A DNA stretch of 64,000 nucleotides, from positions 2,108,001 through 2,172,000 of the forward strand of contig NZ_CP054493.1 in NCBI RefSeq assembly GCF_015265475.1, written 5' to 3'. Source of the DNA: Candidatus Sulfurimonas marisnigri. GTDB taxonomy: Bacteria; Campylobacterota; Campylobacteria; Campylobacterales; Sulfurimonadaceae. A model generated the notes under the pieces. It did not search any database. It was not told where the DNA came from and saw only the letters and a list, made by a program, of their open reading frames with translations. A program made the translations under genes and the position numbers. This document shows positions 47,416-56,926 of this stretch, piece by piece. Each line of letters begins with the position of its first letter. Within the stretch, counting starts at the first letter, position 1.

Positions 47416-49152
47416 TTACTTAGTTAAAAATCCCATAGATTTTTCACTATCAAAACTTGCATCTTTTTCTCGTCTGATTTCTTGAATAAAATCCTCTAAT
47501 CTAAAAAGTGGTTCATCTCTAACTGCAACTTTATACGCAGTATTTTTGATTATTAGATTTATTTGGCCACCAGTAAGAGCGTAAGTTGCTAACTCATTTA
47601 AATCAAACTTTTCCTCATACGGAGCATCAACAGGTAGCATTAATTTCCAAAGTTCTACTCTTTGTAGCTCACTTGGTTTCTTAAACTCTATTTTGTAGTT
47701 AAATCTTCTTGAAAATGCTTTATCTATATTTTCAAGCAAGTTTGTCGTAGCTATAAGCATTCCTCTAAACTTTTCTATCTGTTCTAAAAATATATTTTGC
47801 ATCTGATTGTGCATCTGATCTGCACCTGATGTCGTTCCACTAGAACGTGCACCTAAAAACTGGTCTGCTTCATTTAATAGCAAAATTGGTTCTGATTTTG
47901 TTTTCTCACAAAGGTCATAAAAAGTGTCAAATATTTTACGAACATTTTTTTCACTCTCTCCAACATACATAGATAAGATTTTTGAACAATCAAAAGCAAG
48001 TACTTGGCGCTTTAATGATTTTGCAAGTGAATAAGCTGTCATTGTCTTACCTGTTCCTGCTGCACCATAAAAGATAATTCTAGCATCAATTCCACTTTTT
48101 TTATCTTTTATTCCCCACTCAACAAGTCTTCCAACAACTTCTTTATCCAATTGTCTCATAAGATTACTTAGGGTCTCTTTTGTCTCATTAGCCAAAACTA
48201 CATCATCTAAAGATGTTGTAGGCTCAACAAGTTCAAAGATATCTTGCTCATCAATAAGAGCATTGAGTTTTAATCTTGTAACTTTTTTGTTCTTCTGAGG
48301 ATGTATTATACTTTGAAGAATATCATCGACTATATAGAATGCACGAGATATCCCACCAAAAGGGTTTAACATCTCTTCATAGTCTATAATGCCCTCATTT
48401 ATCAGGTTTGAGCCATCCTCTAGAAGTGAGCGATTTTTTATTTTATCATACTCATCAAGAGAAATTAACTCAATAAGAGCATTCATCTCTCTCAAAGATG
48501 AGTCTGATGCACTATACTCTTCACGAAGAAGAGCTATAAAAATCACCTGCTCTTTATTATCCATCTTTTTTTGTTTGAAAAATTTATCTAACACAAGTTT
48601 TTCACTGGTTTGTGCGACTCTCTCTTGAATTCTTTTTTCTAAAAGTTGTAATTTGTGTTGCGTTCTGTCAATACCAAGTGAGTGTTCATGTACATTCTGT
48701 CTTATCATGCTTATTTTTTGATAAAGTTCTATACGAAAAAACTGGTCTTGAAGGTACTCAAGGTGATCCAAATATGGCTTTATATCAGGTAGATCACTCT
48801 CTAATGTTCCATATTGCAAAAGCTTCAGTAGTGATGGTGACAAGCCAACTGCACCATTTAAAAGCTCTAATGGAGTAACCTCAGATATTTTTACAGGAGT
48901 AAAACTTTGTTGATGCAGCCAACCTAGTTCTAAAAGTACTTTAACCTCGTTGAGATGCTTTATTGGCTCATACTTTTTATCTCCGTAAATATCTTGAAGA
49001 ATCTCAATAGTTAAAACATCATCTTGACCCTCAACGTATTTTCTTGCCAGATGTTGGAGTATTACCGCCTCTTCTTTTCGGCACTTTAACTGTGTAAAGA
49101 CCTCTGACTTCTCAACGTCTTTTGTGTCTAAAAAATTTATTAATGTTTTCAA
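47416..49152 (-). CDS. AAA-family ATPase, function unknown
   Basis: A 578-aa protein. The N-terminal 300 residues are helical and unrecognised. The AAA module starts near residue 350 with Walker A IFYGAAGTGKTMTAYSLA, Walker B ILLLNEADQFLGAR (Asn where Asp is usual, Glu retained), sensor-1 LIATTNLLENIDKAF and the arginine fingers FSRRFNYKI. The LNEAD variant occurs in a group of bacterial AAA proteins thought to remodel other proteins. It lies 8 bp after a FadL-type gene on the same strand, with no clear functional link. Confidence 0.82.
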   Translation of the reverse strand: MKTLINFLDTKDVEKSEVFTQLKCRKEEAVILQHLARKYVEGQDDVLTIEILQDIYGDKKYEPIKHLNEVKVLLELGWLHQQSFTPVKISEVTPLELLNGAVGLSPSLLKLLQYGTLESDLPDIKPYLDHLEYLQDQFFRIELYQKISMIRQNVHEHSLGIDRTQHKLQLLEKRIQERVAQTSEKLVLDKFFKQKKMDNKEQVIFIALLREEYSASDSSLREMNALIELISLDEYDKIKNRSLLEDGSNLINEGIIDYEEMLNPFGGISRAFYIVDDILQSIIHPQKNKKVTRLKLNALIDEQDIFELVEPTTSLDDVVLANETKETLSNLMRQLDKEVVGRLVEWGIKDKKSGIDARIIFYGAAGTGKTMTAYSLAKSLKRQVLAFDCSKILSMYVGESEKNVRKIFDTFYDLCEKTKSEPILLLNEADQFLGARSSGTTSGADQMHNQMQNIFLEQIEKFRGMLIATTNLLENIDKAFSRRFNYKIEFKKPSELQRVELWKLMLPVDAPYEEKFDLNELATYALTGGQINLIIKNTAYKVAVRDEPLFRLEDFIQEIRREKDASFDSEKSMGFLTK

Positions 49153-49160
49153 AAATTTCC

Positions 49161-50369
49161 TTAAAATTTATATTCTAGTCCAGCAGAGATTATTAATACA
49201 TTTGAATCTTTAAATTCACCGTTTGTTAAACTCGCATTCGTTATGCTTTTATCTTCTCTCATTGAATAAAGAGCCGCCAAACCTAGATTTACCTTCTCAT
49301 TCATCTGATAGCGACCGCCAAATGAGACTGAAACAGAATCAGAATCGGGCAACTCATAACCAAGTGAAGAGTCTGGTACCGGAGAGTTATCAACAACTAC
49401 GCCACCCATTAAAGTACAGCTATCCAACTCTTGAGTTATACCCAAACGAAAAGCATTTACATCTTTCCAGTTTTTTGTTATTGGTGTGCCAAAACCTGCT
49501 AAAGCAGGATGTAAGCTTGGTTCATAATTAAAATCTAGTTCATTATATGTATGCCAATAATTTCTCTCATATACCAATTCTATTGTTGTGTTTGTTGGTA
49601 ACGTGTATGCTATTGCCATATTTAATAAAGCTGGAATAGGTATACCGACAGTTGCTCCACCGTCATATGTTACAGCGCCACTGCCACCAGATAATTTTGC
49701 TGTTCCTTCAATTGTTAAATCCACATTAGAACGATAGGTTAAACCAATTTCCAGCTCTTTAGTTGGCTTATATGACAGTGCTAAATTGTATCCAAAGTCT
49801 ATGGAGTCACCTTCCATATCACGAGAAGAAGTAGGTGCTGTATTTCTAACTATTCCGCTAGAATGTACAAGTCTAAGACCTGCTGATACTGCAAGCTTAT
49901 CGCTTATTGGCAAAGCAACCGTTGGATTCACCTCAATAGTTTGAAGAGTAAATTCCTCTGCACTCCATACAGCTGGAGCAGTCTCCCATCTCTTTGATAA
50001 TCCAGCCGGAGAAACTATGCTTAAACCAAAACGAGCACCACTAATATTTTGTGAGACATAGTGAAGTGATGGAACAAGAAAGTTCTCTTTTTTTGAATTT
50101 ATATCATATTGTGTTGCTCCAGTAGCTATATATGTGCCCTGATAATTTATCTCACCAAGACCGATATACATTAAATCTGCTTCTAAAACACTCTCATTTT
50201 TCATAAAAGCCATATTTGCAGGGTTGTAGTAAGCTGCATCTGCCCCATTGGAGTGTGCAACATTCGCAGCACTTAAAGCTACGGCATTGAGTGAAGTTTC
50301 GGGTATTTTATACCCGCCTGCCATTAAAGCTGAACCCGCAGCCAATGAGATTAAAAGAAGTTTTTTCAT
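49161..50369 (-). CDS. FadL/OmpP1-family outer-membrane protein
   Basis: A 402-aa barrel protein of the FadL (hydrophobic-compound transport) family. The signal peptide is MKKLLLISLAAGSALMAGG. The mature N-terminus has the FadL-type GYKIPETSLNAVALSAANVA and ADAAYYNPANMAFM (an NPA motif), and it ends in ISAGLEYKF with terminal Phe. I choose the ATG at 50369 with GGAT ahead; a TTG ten codons earlier is unlikely because it would precede the signal peptide. FadL homologues import fatty acids or aromatics; the substrate here is unknown. Confidence 0.88.
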   Translation of the reverse strand: MKKLLLISLAAGSALMAGGYKIPETSLNAVALSAANVAHSNGADAAYYNPANMAFMKNESVLEADLMYIGLGEINYQGTYIATGATQYDINSKKENFLVPSLHYVSQNISGARFGLSIVSPAGLSKRWETAPAVWSAEEFTLQTIEVNPTVALPISDKLAVSAGLRLVHSSGIVRNTAPTSSRDMEGDSIDFGYNLALSYKPTKELEIGLTYRSNVDLTIEGTAKLSGGSGAVTYDGGATVGIPIPALLNMAIAYTLPTNTTIELVYERNYWHTYNELDFNYEPSLHPALAGFGTPITKNWKDVNAFRLGITQELDSCTLMGGVVVDNSPVPDSSLGYELPDSDSVSVSFGGRYQMNEKVNLGLAALYSMREDKSITNASLTNGEFKDSNVLIISAGLEYKF

Positions 50370-50416
50370 ATTTTCATCCAATTGTTTTACATCGGACAAT
50401 ACTACACAATCTAAGC

Positions 50417-51304
50417 TTAATTTTCAAAAGAGTAGAGAAGCTCTATCTCCTCTTTCCAAATATCACTGTCTATCGTCTCAAGAATAAGCGGAATATCATC
50501 CATCCTCTCATCGTTCATAATAAATCTAAATGCATCAAGTCCGATTTCGCCTTTTCCTAAAGAGTGGTGTCTGTCTACATGTGAGCCCAAAGGCGGTTTT
50601 GAGTCATTTATATGCATACCCATCAGGTATTTAAAACCCACTATTTTTTCAAACTCGCTCCAAGTTTTCTCATATACATCTCTTGTTCTTATATCATAGC
50701 CTGCTGTAAACATATGGCATGTATCTATGCAGACTCCGATTCTGGACTTATCCTCAACTTTATCGATAATATGAGCTAAATGTTCAAACCTCCAGCCAAG
50801 ATTAGTTCCCTGCCCTGCTGTGTTCTCAAGCACTGCACTCACACCGTTTGTTTTATCAAGAGCTATATTTATGGACTCTGCAATAGTATCAAGGCATTTA
50901 TCTTCAATCTCTCGCATCACATCTGCGTTCTCTTTATCTTTTTTGCTAACTTTAACGAGATGGCTTCCCGGATGAAAATTAAGTTTGTCAAGCCCAAGAA
51001 GCTCGCATCTTTGCAGTTCGTCTATAAATGCAACTCTTGATTTTTCAAGTTTTTCAGCCTCTGGATTTCCAAGATTTATAAGATATGAGTCATGAGGCAA
51101 TACATGCTTAGGTAAAATACCGCTTTGCTCAAGGGCATATTTGAACTTATCTATAGTCTCTGTATCTAAATCTTTGGCTACCCACTGCTTTTGGTTCTTG
51201 GTAAAAAGTGCGAATGCCTTTGCCCCTATTTCCTGCGCATGTTTCACTGCATTAAAAACTCCACCGCTTGCACTAGTGTGTGCTCCTACAAATTTATTAC
51301 TCAT
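50417..51304 (-). CDS. nfo: Endonuclease IV
   Basis: The 295-aa AP endonuclease of the Zn-dependent Nfo family acts in base excision repair. [94 protein letters not shown] and LILETIDS are the metal-site motifs. All expected His/Glu/Asp ligands appear present. It overlaps the start-side lipoprotein gene by 8 bp. Confidence 0.96.
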   Translation of the reverse strand: MSNKFVGAHTSASGGVFNAVKHAQEIGAKAFALFTKNQKQWVAKDLDTETIDKFKYALEQSGILPKHVLPHDSYLINLGNPEAEKLEKSRVAFIDELQRCELLGLDKLNFHPGSHLVKVSKKDKENADVMREIEDKCLDTIAESINIALDKTNGVSAVLENTAGQGTNLGWRFEHLAHIIDKVEDKSRIGVCIDTCHMFTAGYDIRTRDVYEKTWSEFEKIVGFKYLMGMHINDSKPPLGSHVDRHHSLGKGEIGLDAFRFIMNDERMDDIPLILETIDSDIWKEEIELLYSFEN

Positions 51305-51767
51305 TTGTATCCTTTATTTTAAAAATTATATTGTTTTTTCTATCTTTAAAAAACACTACATGTAAGCCTACTTTATATTGTATATCTACATGTGTATCTT
51401 GTATATTTTGCTCAAATCCATCTACTGTTTTTATAATATTTTTTCCGCCATAAATCTCACGAGCCAAAAGTATATTTTGAAGCATCTCATCAGGATATGA
51501 AGAGTTAAGATAATCTTCATTAAATCCGCTTTTACTCATACACCCTTCGCTTACACAGATGAGATGATTAACACTGATTTTCTCTACAGCTTTACCTGCA
51601 ATGAAAAGTTCTAACTCTATATTTTCATTACTATTACGAATGTAGCCTAGGTCAGAAAACTTTATCTTAGGTGATTTTATTATGATTATTTTTGTCTGAG
51701 TGTGCTCATAATTTTTTATACTGCACGCACTTAAAAAAAATATAGATATTAATAGTATATATTTCAT
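51297..51767 (-). CDS. Predicted lipoprotein of unknown function
   Basis: A 156-aa protein with a lipoprotein signal, [19 protein letters not shown], whose lipobox LSAC gives Cys15 as the modified residue. The rest holds two further Cys ([13 protein letters not shown]) and beta-rich sequence. I do not recognise it. It overlaps nfo by 8 bp and so is probably co-transcribed with it, and it is divergent from proB. Confidence 0.8.
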   Translation of the reverse strand: MKYILLISIFFLSACSIKNYEHTQTKIIIIKSPKIKFSDLGYIRNSNENIELELFIAGKAVEKISVNHLICVSEGCMSKSGFNEDYLNSSYPDEMLQNILLAREIYGGKNIIKTVDGFEQNIQDTHVDIQYKVGLHVVFFKDRKNNIIFKIKDTNE

Positions 51768-51925
51768 GGCTGTAATTATAGCGATTATTTTCTTCTCAAT
51801 TTGCCATATCTTTCACTTGTACATGTAGATTTATGTATAATTAATTTATAAATAAATCATTAATATTAACGAAATAATAAGTTTAATATGTTATCTTGTC
51901 CAATAAATTAGTAAAGGTGGTAGAT

Positions 51926-52687
51926 TTGAAAAGAATTGTTTTTAAAGTTGGAAGTAGTGTATTAACAGAAACGAATTTTATTGCAAAAGAGAGGATGTTA
52001 AATTTAGTCTCTTTAATTGTTGAAGTGCAAAAGAAATATGAAGTAGTACTTGTAACTTCTGGCGCTGTTGCCGCTGGATACACTGCGTTAAAACTAGATA
52101 GAAAAAAACAGATAAGTAAAAAAGTGTTAGCTGCTGTAGGGCAACCAATATTAATGAGCAGTTATAAAAGTAAGTTTGATATCTATGGTGTAGACATTGC
52201 GCAAATACTTTTGACGGAAGATGATTTTGACTCCAGAGAACATACTAAAATTTTTCAAGAAATCATTAATAGAGCATTAGAAAATAATATTTTACCTATT
52301 GTCAACGAAAATGACATTTCTACAACGCCTGAACAACTTTTTGGAGATAATGACCAACTTTCAGCTCATGTATCACACTATATAGATGCTGATATGCTTA
52401 TTATTTTAAGTGATATCGATGGCTATTATGATGATAATCCACATGAAAATCCAAAAGCAAAAATTAGAAAAATTGTAAATGAAATTAAAGAAGAAGAACT
52501 TCTTCAAAAACATACACCAAATAATGAGTTTGCAACAGGTGGGATAGTAACAAAGTTGCAGGCTGCTCAACATATTTTAAATAAAAAAAGAAAAATGTTT
52601 TTATGTAGCGGTTTTGATTTAACAGCAGCAAAAGAATTTTTAATTGATGGTGTTCATAATAAAGGTACACTTTTCGAAAATAAATAA
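51926..52687 (+). CDS. proB: Glutamate 5-kinase, short form without PUA domain
   Basis: A 253-aa amino-acid kinase that starts proline synthesis. MKRIVFKVGSSVLTE, VTSGAVAAGYTALKL, KKVLAAVGQPILM, NENDISTT, GDNDQLSAHVSHYIDADMLI and FATGGIVTKLQAA are the family motifs. The C-terminal PUA domain of the longer form is absent, as in Campylobacter ProB (about 250 aa). I choose the TTG at 51926 with AAGGTGG ahead; another TTG ten codons upstream lies before the ribosome site. A REP-like pair follows. Confidence 0.9.
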   Translation: MKRIVFKVGSSVLTETNFIAKERMLNLVSLIVEVQKKYEVVLVTSGAVAAGYTALKLDRKKQISKKVLAAVGQPILMSSYKSKFDIYGVDIAQILLTEDDFDSREHTKIFQEIINRALENNILPIVNENDISTTPEQLFGDNDQLSAHVSHYIDADMLIILSDIDGYYDDNPHENPKAKIRKIVNEIKEEELLQKHTPNNEFATGGIVTKLQAAQHILNKKRKMFLCSGFDLTAAKEFLIDGVHNKGTLFENK

Positions 52688-52719
52688 TAATTTAATCCTC
52701 TGATTATAGAATATATGAG

Positions 52720-52776
52720 ATTCCAAATCAAGCTTGGAATTAAGACACCTCCCTCATCCTGAACTTGATTCAGGGT
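52720..52776. repeat. REP-like inverted pair 2
   Basis: The left unit (52720-52740) is ATTCCAA-ATCAAGC-TTGGAAT. The right unit (52756-52776) is ATCCTGAA-CTTGA-TTCAGGGT, nearly identical to the right unit of pair 1 (19497-19517). It sits 33 bases after proB, and the spacing between units is shorter than in pair 1. The remaining DNA up to 52949 is AT-rich and shows no gene. Confidence 0.75.
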
Positions 52777-52949
52777 CTAGTTAAAAACAAAAATCTGACA
52801 ATTTGACATAGAAATGCATATCTATATATTTACCCAATATAATTCTTTAATTATCAAAAAAACGACTTAAAAAATTATTTTGGAGTAGCATAAAGTGTAT
52901 ATTAAAATAATACTACATCATATTACTCCTATAAACAGGACTATATAAA

Positions 52950-54221
52950 TTGAAAATTCATATTGATATCGACTGTTTTTTTGTGAGTGCTGCAAGAATA
53001 CAAGAGCCTTCACTTGAACGTAAAGCTGTTGCAATTGGCGGGAGAAGCGATACCAAAATCTTTACAAAAGATGCTAAAAAACAGACTGTAAACTTTGAAA
53101 ACTCTGGCTCATTTGTGCCAACATTTTATAAGACTTACGAAGAGAGCGATGATGACTTAAATGCTTTTAAAGATGCAGATGGAAAAGTGCGTGGAATACT
53201 TACAACTTCCAGCTATGAAGCAAGGGCTTATGGCGTAAAAACTGCAATGAGCATAAAAGAGGCTTTGGGGCTATGTCCAATACTGATTATAAAAGCGCCT
53301 AATATGTCACTTTACCAAAAACTATCACATGAACTTCATGAGTTCTTGCAAACAAAAATACCTCTTATTGAGCAAGCGAGCATTGATGAATTTTACGGAG
53401 ATTTAAGCGGTTGGGTTGAAGATGCTGATATTCCCCGTTTTATGGATGATTTACGCCATGAGATAAAAGAGATAATTAAACTTCCAGTTTCCATAGGTGC
53501 GGCAAGTACAAGATATATCGCAAAACTTGCAACAACTGCCGCAAAACCATTTGGATGCAAAATAATTAAGAAATATGAGCTTGATAGTTTTATAAATAAA
53601 ATTCCTGTTGGAGAGTTTGCAGGTATTGGAAAAAGTATGAAAGAAAAACTAAAATCTGCTCAGATTCACACACTTGGTGATTTAAAAAGCAGACGCGGAA
53701 CGGTTGAGTCTTGGGGACCTTATGCAAAAGAGTTATACGCAAGGGTGAGCGGAATCAGCGATGCACCAATTCAGACAAAACATAAAAGAAAATCAATAGG
53801 GATTTCTCGTACTTTTGACCCTATTTTTGATAGATATGAATTAAAAAGAAGAGTACATGTACTAGCTCGTCATCTAAGTTTTGCCATATTAAAACTTGAT
53901 GTTATTCCCACAGTTTTTCATCTTTCACTAGCTTATGAAATGAATCAAAAATCTCATAAAAACATCTCTCTTTGTGAAATATATACAGAAAAAAAGTTTG
54001 ACTCCTTATGTTTAACACTGTTTAATGAAGCAGATGTTCACAGGAGACTACATGTAATAAGGATAAGCATTAACTGTTCAAGCTTTACAAGAGACTCAAG
54101 GAAAGAGTTATCACTTATCGGCTTTGCTGATGAGAGCAAAATGAAGAAACTAACAGATCATGCACAGGAAATAAGAGAAAAATACGGAATAAATATGTTG
54201 AAATGGGGGAGTGAAATGTAG
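52950..54221 (+). CDS. Y-family DNA polymerase with a long N-terminal insertion
   Basis: A 423-aa translesion polymerase of the DinB/UmuC superfamily. The first catalytic Asp is in MKIHIDIDCFFVSAARIQEP, the catalytic SIDE motif reads EQASIDEFYGDLSG, and SIGAASTRYIAKLATTAAKP with GIGKSMKEKLKSAQIHTLGD is the HhH/thumb region. Between VAIGG and GILTTSSYEARAYGVKTAMS there is an insertion of about 45 residues absent from E. coli Pol IV. The start is TTG at 52950, with AGGA nine bases ahead. No UmuD-like gene is near. Confidence 0.9.
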   Translation: MKIHIDIDCFFVSAARIQEPSLERKAVAIGGRSDTKIFTKDAKKQTVNFENSGSFVPTFYKTYEESDDDLNAFKDADGKVRGILTTSSYEARAYGVKTAMSIKEALGLCPILIIKAPNMSLYQKLSHELHEFLQTKIPLIEQASIDEFYGDLSGWVEDADIPRFMDDLRHEIKEIIKLPVSIGAASTRYIAKLATTAAKPFGCKIIKKYELDSFINKIPVGEFAGIGKSMKEKLKSAQIHTLGDLKSRRGTVESWGPYAKELYARVSGISDAPIQTKHKRKSIGISRTFDPIFDRYELKRRVHVLARHLSFAILKLDVIPTVFHLSLAYEMNQKSHKNISLCEIYTEKKFDSLCLTLFNEADVHRRLHVIRISINCSSFTRDSRKELSLIGFADESKMKKLTDHAQEIREKYGINMLKWGSEM

Positions 54222-54229
54222 TAATTTTA

Positions 54230-54238
54230 TGCTACAAT
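54230..54238 (+). promoter_or_regulatory. Extended -10 for the DUF234 gene, likely leaderless
   Basis: TGCTACAAT, an extended -10 (TGnTAnAAT form), ends six bases before the ATG at 54245. Transcription would start at or next to the A of the ATG, and no ribosome site is present between. This fits a leaderless mRNA. Confidence 0.45.
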
Positions 54239-54244
54239 TTCCAC

Positions 54245-55186
54245 ATGTTAGATAACAATCTTTTAGAACAATTTCGTTCATTTTATTTTAGAAACTATCC
54301 AGATGATATGGAAGCACAAATTGATTACTTCGCAGTATTTGGTGGTCTTGGTTGGGAGATAGATACAACAAAGCCGATTGACTTTTTAATCCAAGAGTTA
54401 ATATTGGAAAATTTCCAAAAGTTAAACAAAGAGATAGAAGAGCTTACTTTGCAAAACAAAGAGTATACAAGGTTGCTTCGTGCACTTGCTATTGGAGACC
54501 GAAGAATATTCTCCGCTTTTAACAGAGCCAGATTAAACAATCAAAATGGCGGGATAGCTCTTAACTATCTCCAAGACAAAGGCTTAATCCAAATTGAGTA
54601 TTCAAGAGAGGAACCGGCAAAGAGTTTAAATCCAAAAGGAAGAGTAAAAAGAGAGATTGCGAAACATAGAATCTCGCATAAAGTTCTTTTTACATACCCT
54701 TTTATAAGATTTTGGTTCTATTTTATAGTTCCACATGCAAGAGAGATAGCTCTTGGGAATTATGATAAATTTTTAAAAGATTTTGAGATTAAACAAAACA
54801 GTTACACAAGCTTAGTTTTTGAAGAACTCTCAGAGGTGCTTCTTAACTATAACCTTAGAGATTCACAAATTTTAAGCTCTGGCAGTTACTGGGATGCAAA
54901 TGTTGAAATTGATATATTAACTATTACTCAAGATGAAAAAGTTTATGTAGCTGAATGTAAGTGGACTAATCATAAGGTAAACAAAAAAGAGTTAAACAAG
55001 ATAAATGAGAAGTGTGAAAAACTTGAAATTGATCCTGACCAAATAATTTTCTTCTCTAAAAGAGGGTTTTCCAAAGAGTTAAAACAGTATGAGGGGAAAA
55101 AGCTGGCTCTTTACAGATCAGAAGACTTTGAAGCACTCGTTAAAAATGCCAAAGAGCATGAGCTGATAAAAGAGCTATTTAACTGA
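54245..55186 (+). CDS. DUF234-containing protein without an ATPase domain
   Basis: A 313-aa protein resembling the C-terminal DUF234 part of archaeal-type AAA ATPases (PF01637). The helical winged-helix-like middle includes ALNYLQDKGLIQIEYSREEP and FTYPFIRFWFYFIVPH. The C-terminus has a PD-(D/E)xK-like arrangement: YWDANVEIDILTI then KVYVAECKWTNHKVNK, with D, E-x-K residues in the usual order. There is no Walker A. It might be a nuclease-like domain acting alone. The neighbours, a polymerase and a J-domain protein, give no decisive context. Confidence 0.75.
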   Translation: MLDNNLLEQFRSFYFRNYPDDMEAQIDYFAVFGGLGWEIDTTKPIDFLIQELILENFQKLNKEIEELTLQNKEYTRLLRALAIGDRRIFSAFNRARLNNQNGGIALNYLQDKGLIQIEYSREEPAKSLNPKGRVKREIAKHRISHKVLFTYPFIRFWFYFIVPHAREIALGNYDKFLKDFEIKQNSYTSLVFEELSEVLLNYNLRDSQILSSGSYWDANVEIDILTITQDEKVYVAECKWTNHKVNKKELNKINEKCEKLEIDPDQIIFFSKRGFSKELKQYEGKKLALYRSEDFEALVKNAKEHELIKELFN

Positions 55187-55195
55187 TAAAATAAA

Positions 55196-55999
55196 TTAAC
55201 TGCTAATTCTAAGAGCCGTATATGCCTCTTGTAAAAGCTGAAATTTTTGTGTGTAGCGCCTTACCATATGAGGAGTTTCGTGGACTATTTTATCAGGATG
55301 GTAAACTTTAGCTAATTTTTTATAACTCTTTTTAAGTGCATCCTGGCTTGCCCCTACCGGACACTCCAACACAGTGTATAGGTGGATATTTTCTTTATCT
55401 TCTTGAGCTTTACATAAATCACCAAAACTAAAGTTTGCAAAATCACTATAAAGCTTGCTCATAAAGTGATTGTCATAGGTGTATTGAATCTGATAATGTA
55501 GAATATGTCGTTTGTTTAGGGCACGTTCAAGTCTACTTTTTGCTTTGTAGTCTGAAACATCTATGACCAAAGAGATATCAGTACCTCTCTCAACATAAAC
55601 CTCTAGTTGAGAACGTAGATAATTAACAACCCATGAGTTTGGATAGAGCAAAGATATTAAAACTGTGTCTTTGTCGTAGGCATATAGATTTACCTGCACT
55701 ACTTCTGGTTCTTGAAGTTTATTTAACTCAATTTTTATAGGTTGTGTCCCATACTTTAGCATTGAGCGTAAGAAAAACTCATGTGAAAACTCATTTATTT
55801 TGGCATGATGTTGACTCAATTGGCTTAAAAACTCTTCTCTAACTTCTTTTAATATTTCGTTTCTAAATACTAGAACTGCTTTAGGTAGAAAAAGCATACC
55901 ACGAGAGTGGTGACTTAAAAATTCTCTCATCCACTTGGTATTTAATGTATCAAATTCCGTAGTGATGAGAATAAGATTATTGCGTAAAACAATTTTCAT
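55196..55999 (-). CDS. Protein with C-terminal J domain
   Basis: A 267-aa protein. The last 60 residues are a J domain (LECPVGASQDALKKSYKKLA, then VYHPDKIVHE with the HPD tripeptide, then FQLLQEAYTALR), which would stimulate an Hsp70. The N-terminal 200 residues are unrecognised, with alternating beta and helix and no zinc or Gly/Phe region. This reversed layout (J domain at the end) differs from DnaJ. It converges with the DUF234 gene nine bases away. The client or function is unknown. Confidence 0.85.
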   Translation of the reverse strand: MKIVLRNNLILITTEFDTLNTKWMREFLSHHSRGMLFLPKAVLVFRNEILKEVREEFLSQLSQHHAKINEFSHEFFLRSMLKYGTQPIKIELNKLQEPEVVQVNLYAYDKDTVLISLLYPNSWVVNYLRSQLEVYVERGTDISLVIDVSDYKAKSRLERALNKRHILHYQIQYTYDNHFMSKLYSDFANFSFGDLCKAQEDKENIHLYTVLECPVGASQDALKKSYKKLAKVYHPDKIVHETPHMVRRYTQKFQLLQEAYTALRISS

Positions 56000-56052
56000 A
56001 TATTCTAACCTTTATTGAATTATTTTACATTTTAAAGCAAAAATAGTTCCAC

Positions 56053-56895
56053 TTAGCAGATATTTTTATACATATTAGGCTTTCTATCCCTGAGTAAACC
56101 CCAATACTCTCTTTGTTGTGCATTTTCTACCAAATCAATATCTGCATAAATTATCTCTTGTTTGTCTCTGCTGGCTTCTGCTACTTTAGCACCGGTGTAG
56201 TCAGTTATAAATGATGATCCGTAAAAAGTCAAACTGCAACTCTCTCCTGCCTCTTCGCCTATTCTATTGGCAACTACAACAGGAACAGTATTTGTAGCTG
56301 CATGTCCCATTTGAACTCTTTGCCAATGCTCTTTTGAATCAAGTCCAATTTCTGGCTCACTGCCTATTGCAGTCGGATAAAAGATGATTTCTGCACCCAT
56401 AAGTGTCAAAGCTCTTGCTGTTTCACAAAACCACTGATCCCAGCAAATCCCCACACCAATCTTCCCATAGGTTGTTTCATAAACTTTAAAACCTGTGTCT
56501 CCAGGTTTAAAGTAGAACTTCTCCTCATAACCTGGACCATCTGGTATATGAGTTTTTCGGTAGTTATCCATCACTCTTCCATCAGCGTCTACTACTACTA
56601 AAGAGTTAAAATAATCATCTTTGCTTTTTTCAAAATAACTAACTAATATAACTACATGTAGCTCTTTTGCCAAGTTGCTAAAGCGTTGTATTAATTTGTT
56701 ATTCTCTCTAGGCATTGCCCATGAAAAGTATTTTTCATCCATATCTTTACAAAAGTACAAACCCTCAAATAGTTCTGGTAAAAGCACAATTTGCGCACCA
56801 TTTTTTGCAGCCTCTACAACCAAATGTTCTGCTTTAAAAACATTAGCCTTTTTATCTTCACTCATACTCATCTGAATTGCGCTTACTTTAATCAT
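56053..56895 (-). CDS. aguB: N-carbamoylputrescine amidase-like carbon-nitrogen hydrolase
   Basis: A 280-aa nitrilase-superfamily enzyme. The catalytic triad is Glu in VLLPELFEGLYF, Lys in YRKTHIPDGPGYEEKFYF and Cys in GVGICWDQWFCETARAL. The DGPGYEEKFYF and GICWDQW stretches are characteristic of AguB, which makes putrescine from N-carbamoylputrescine. No agmatine deiminase (aguA) is adjacent in this window. A CTACATGTAG palindrome lies inside at 56652. A parvulin gene lies 31 bp upstream on the same strand. Confidence 0.9.
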   Translation of the reverse strand: MIKVSAIQMSMSEDKKANVFKAEHLVVEAAKNGAQIVLLPELFEGLYFCKDMDEKYFSWAMPRENNKLIQRFSNLAKELHVVILVSYFEKSKDDYFNSLVVVDADGRVMDNYRKTHIPDGPGYEEKFYFKPGDTGFKVYETTYGKIGVGICWDQWFCETARALTLMGAEIIFYPTAIGSEPEIGLDSKEHWQRVQMGHAATNTVPVVVANRIGEEAGESCSLTFYGSSFITDYTGAKVAEASRDKQEIIYADIDLVENAQQREYWGLLRDRKPNMYKNIC

Positions 56896-56926
56896 AATTT
56901 ACCTCAATTCTACATAGTAGAAGCTA

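Noticed and set aside
47416-49152. Asn in place of Asp in Walker B of the AAA ATPase as a sign of an inactive enzyme
   Set aside because: The catalytic Glu is kept, and the LNEAD form is, as I recall, common in one group of bacterial AAA proteins, so it is not good evidence for inactivity.
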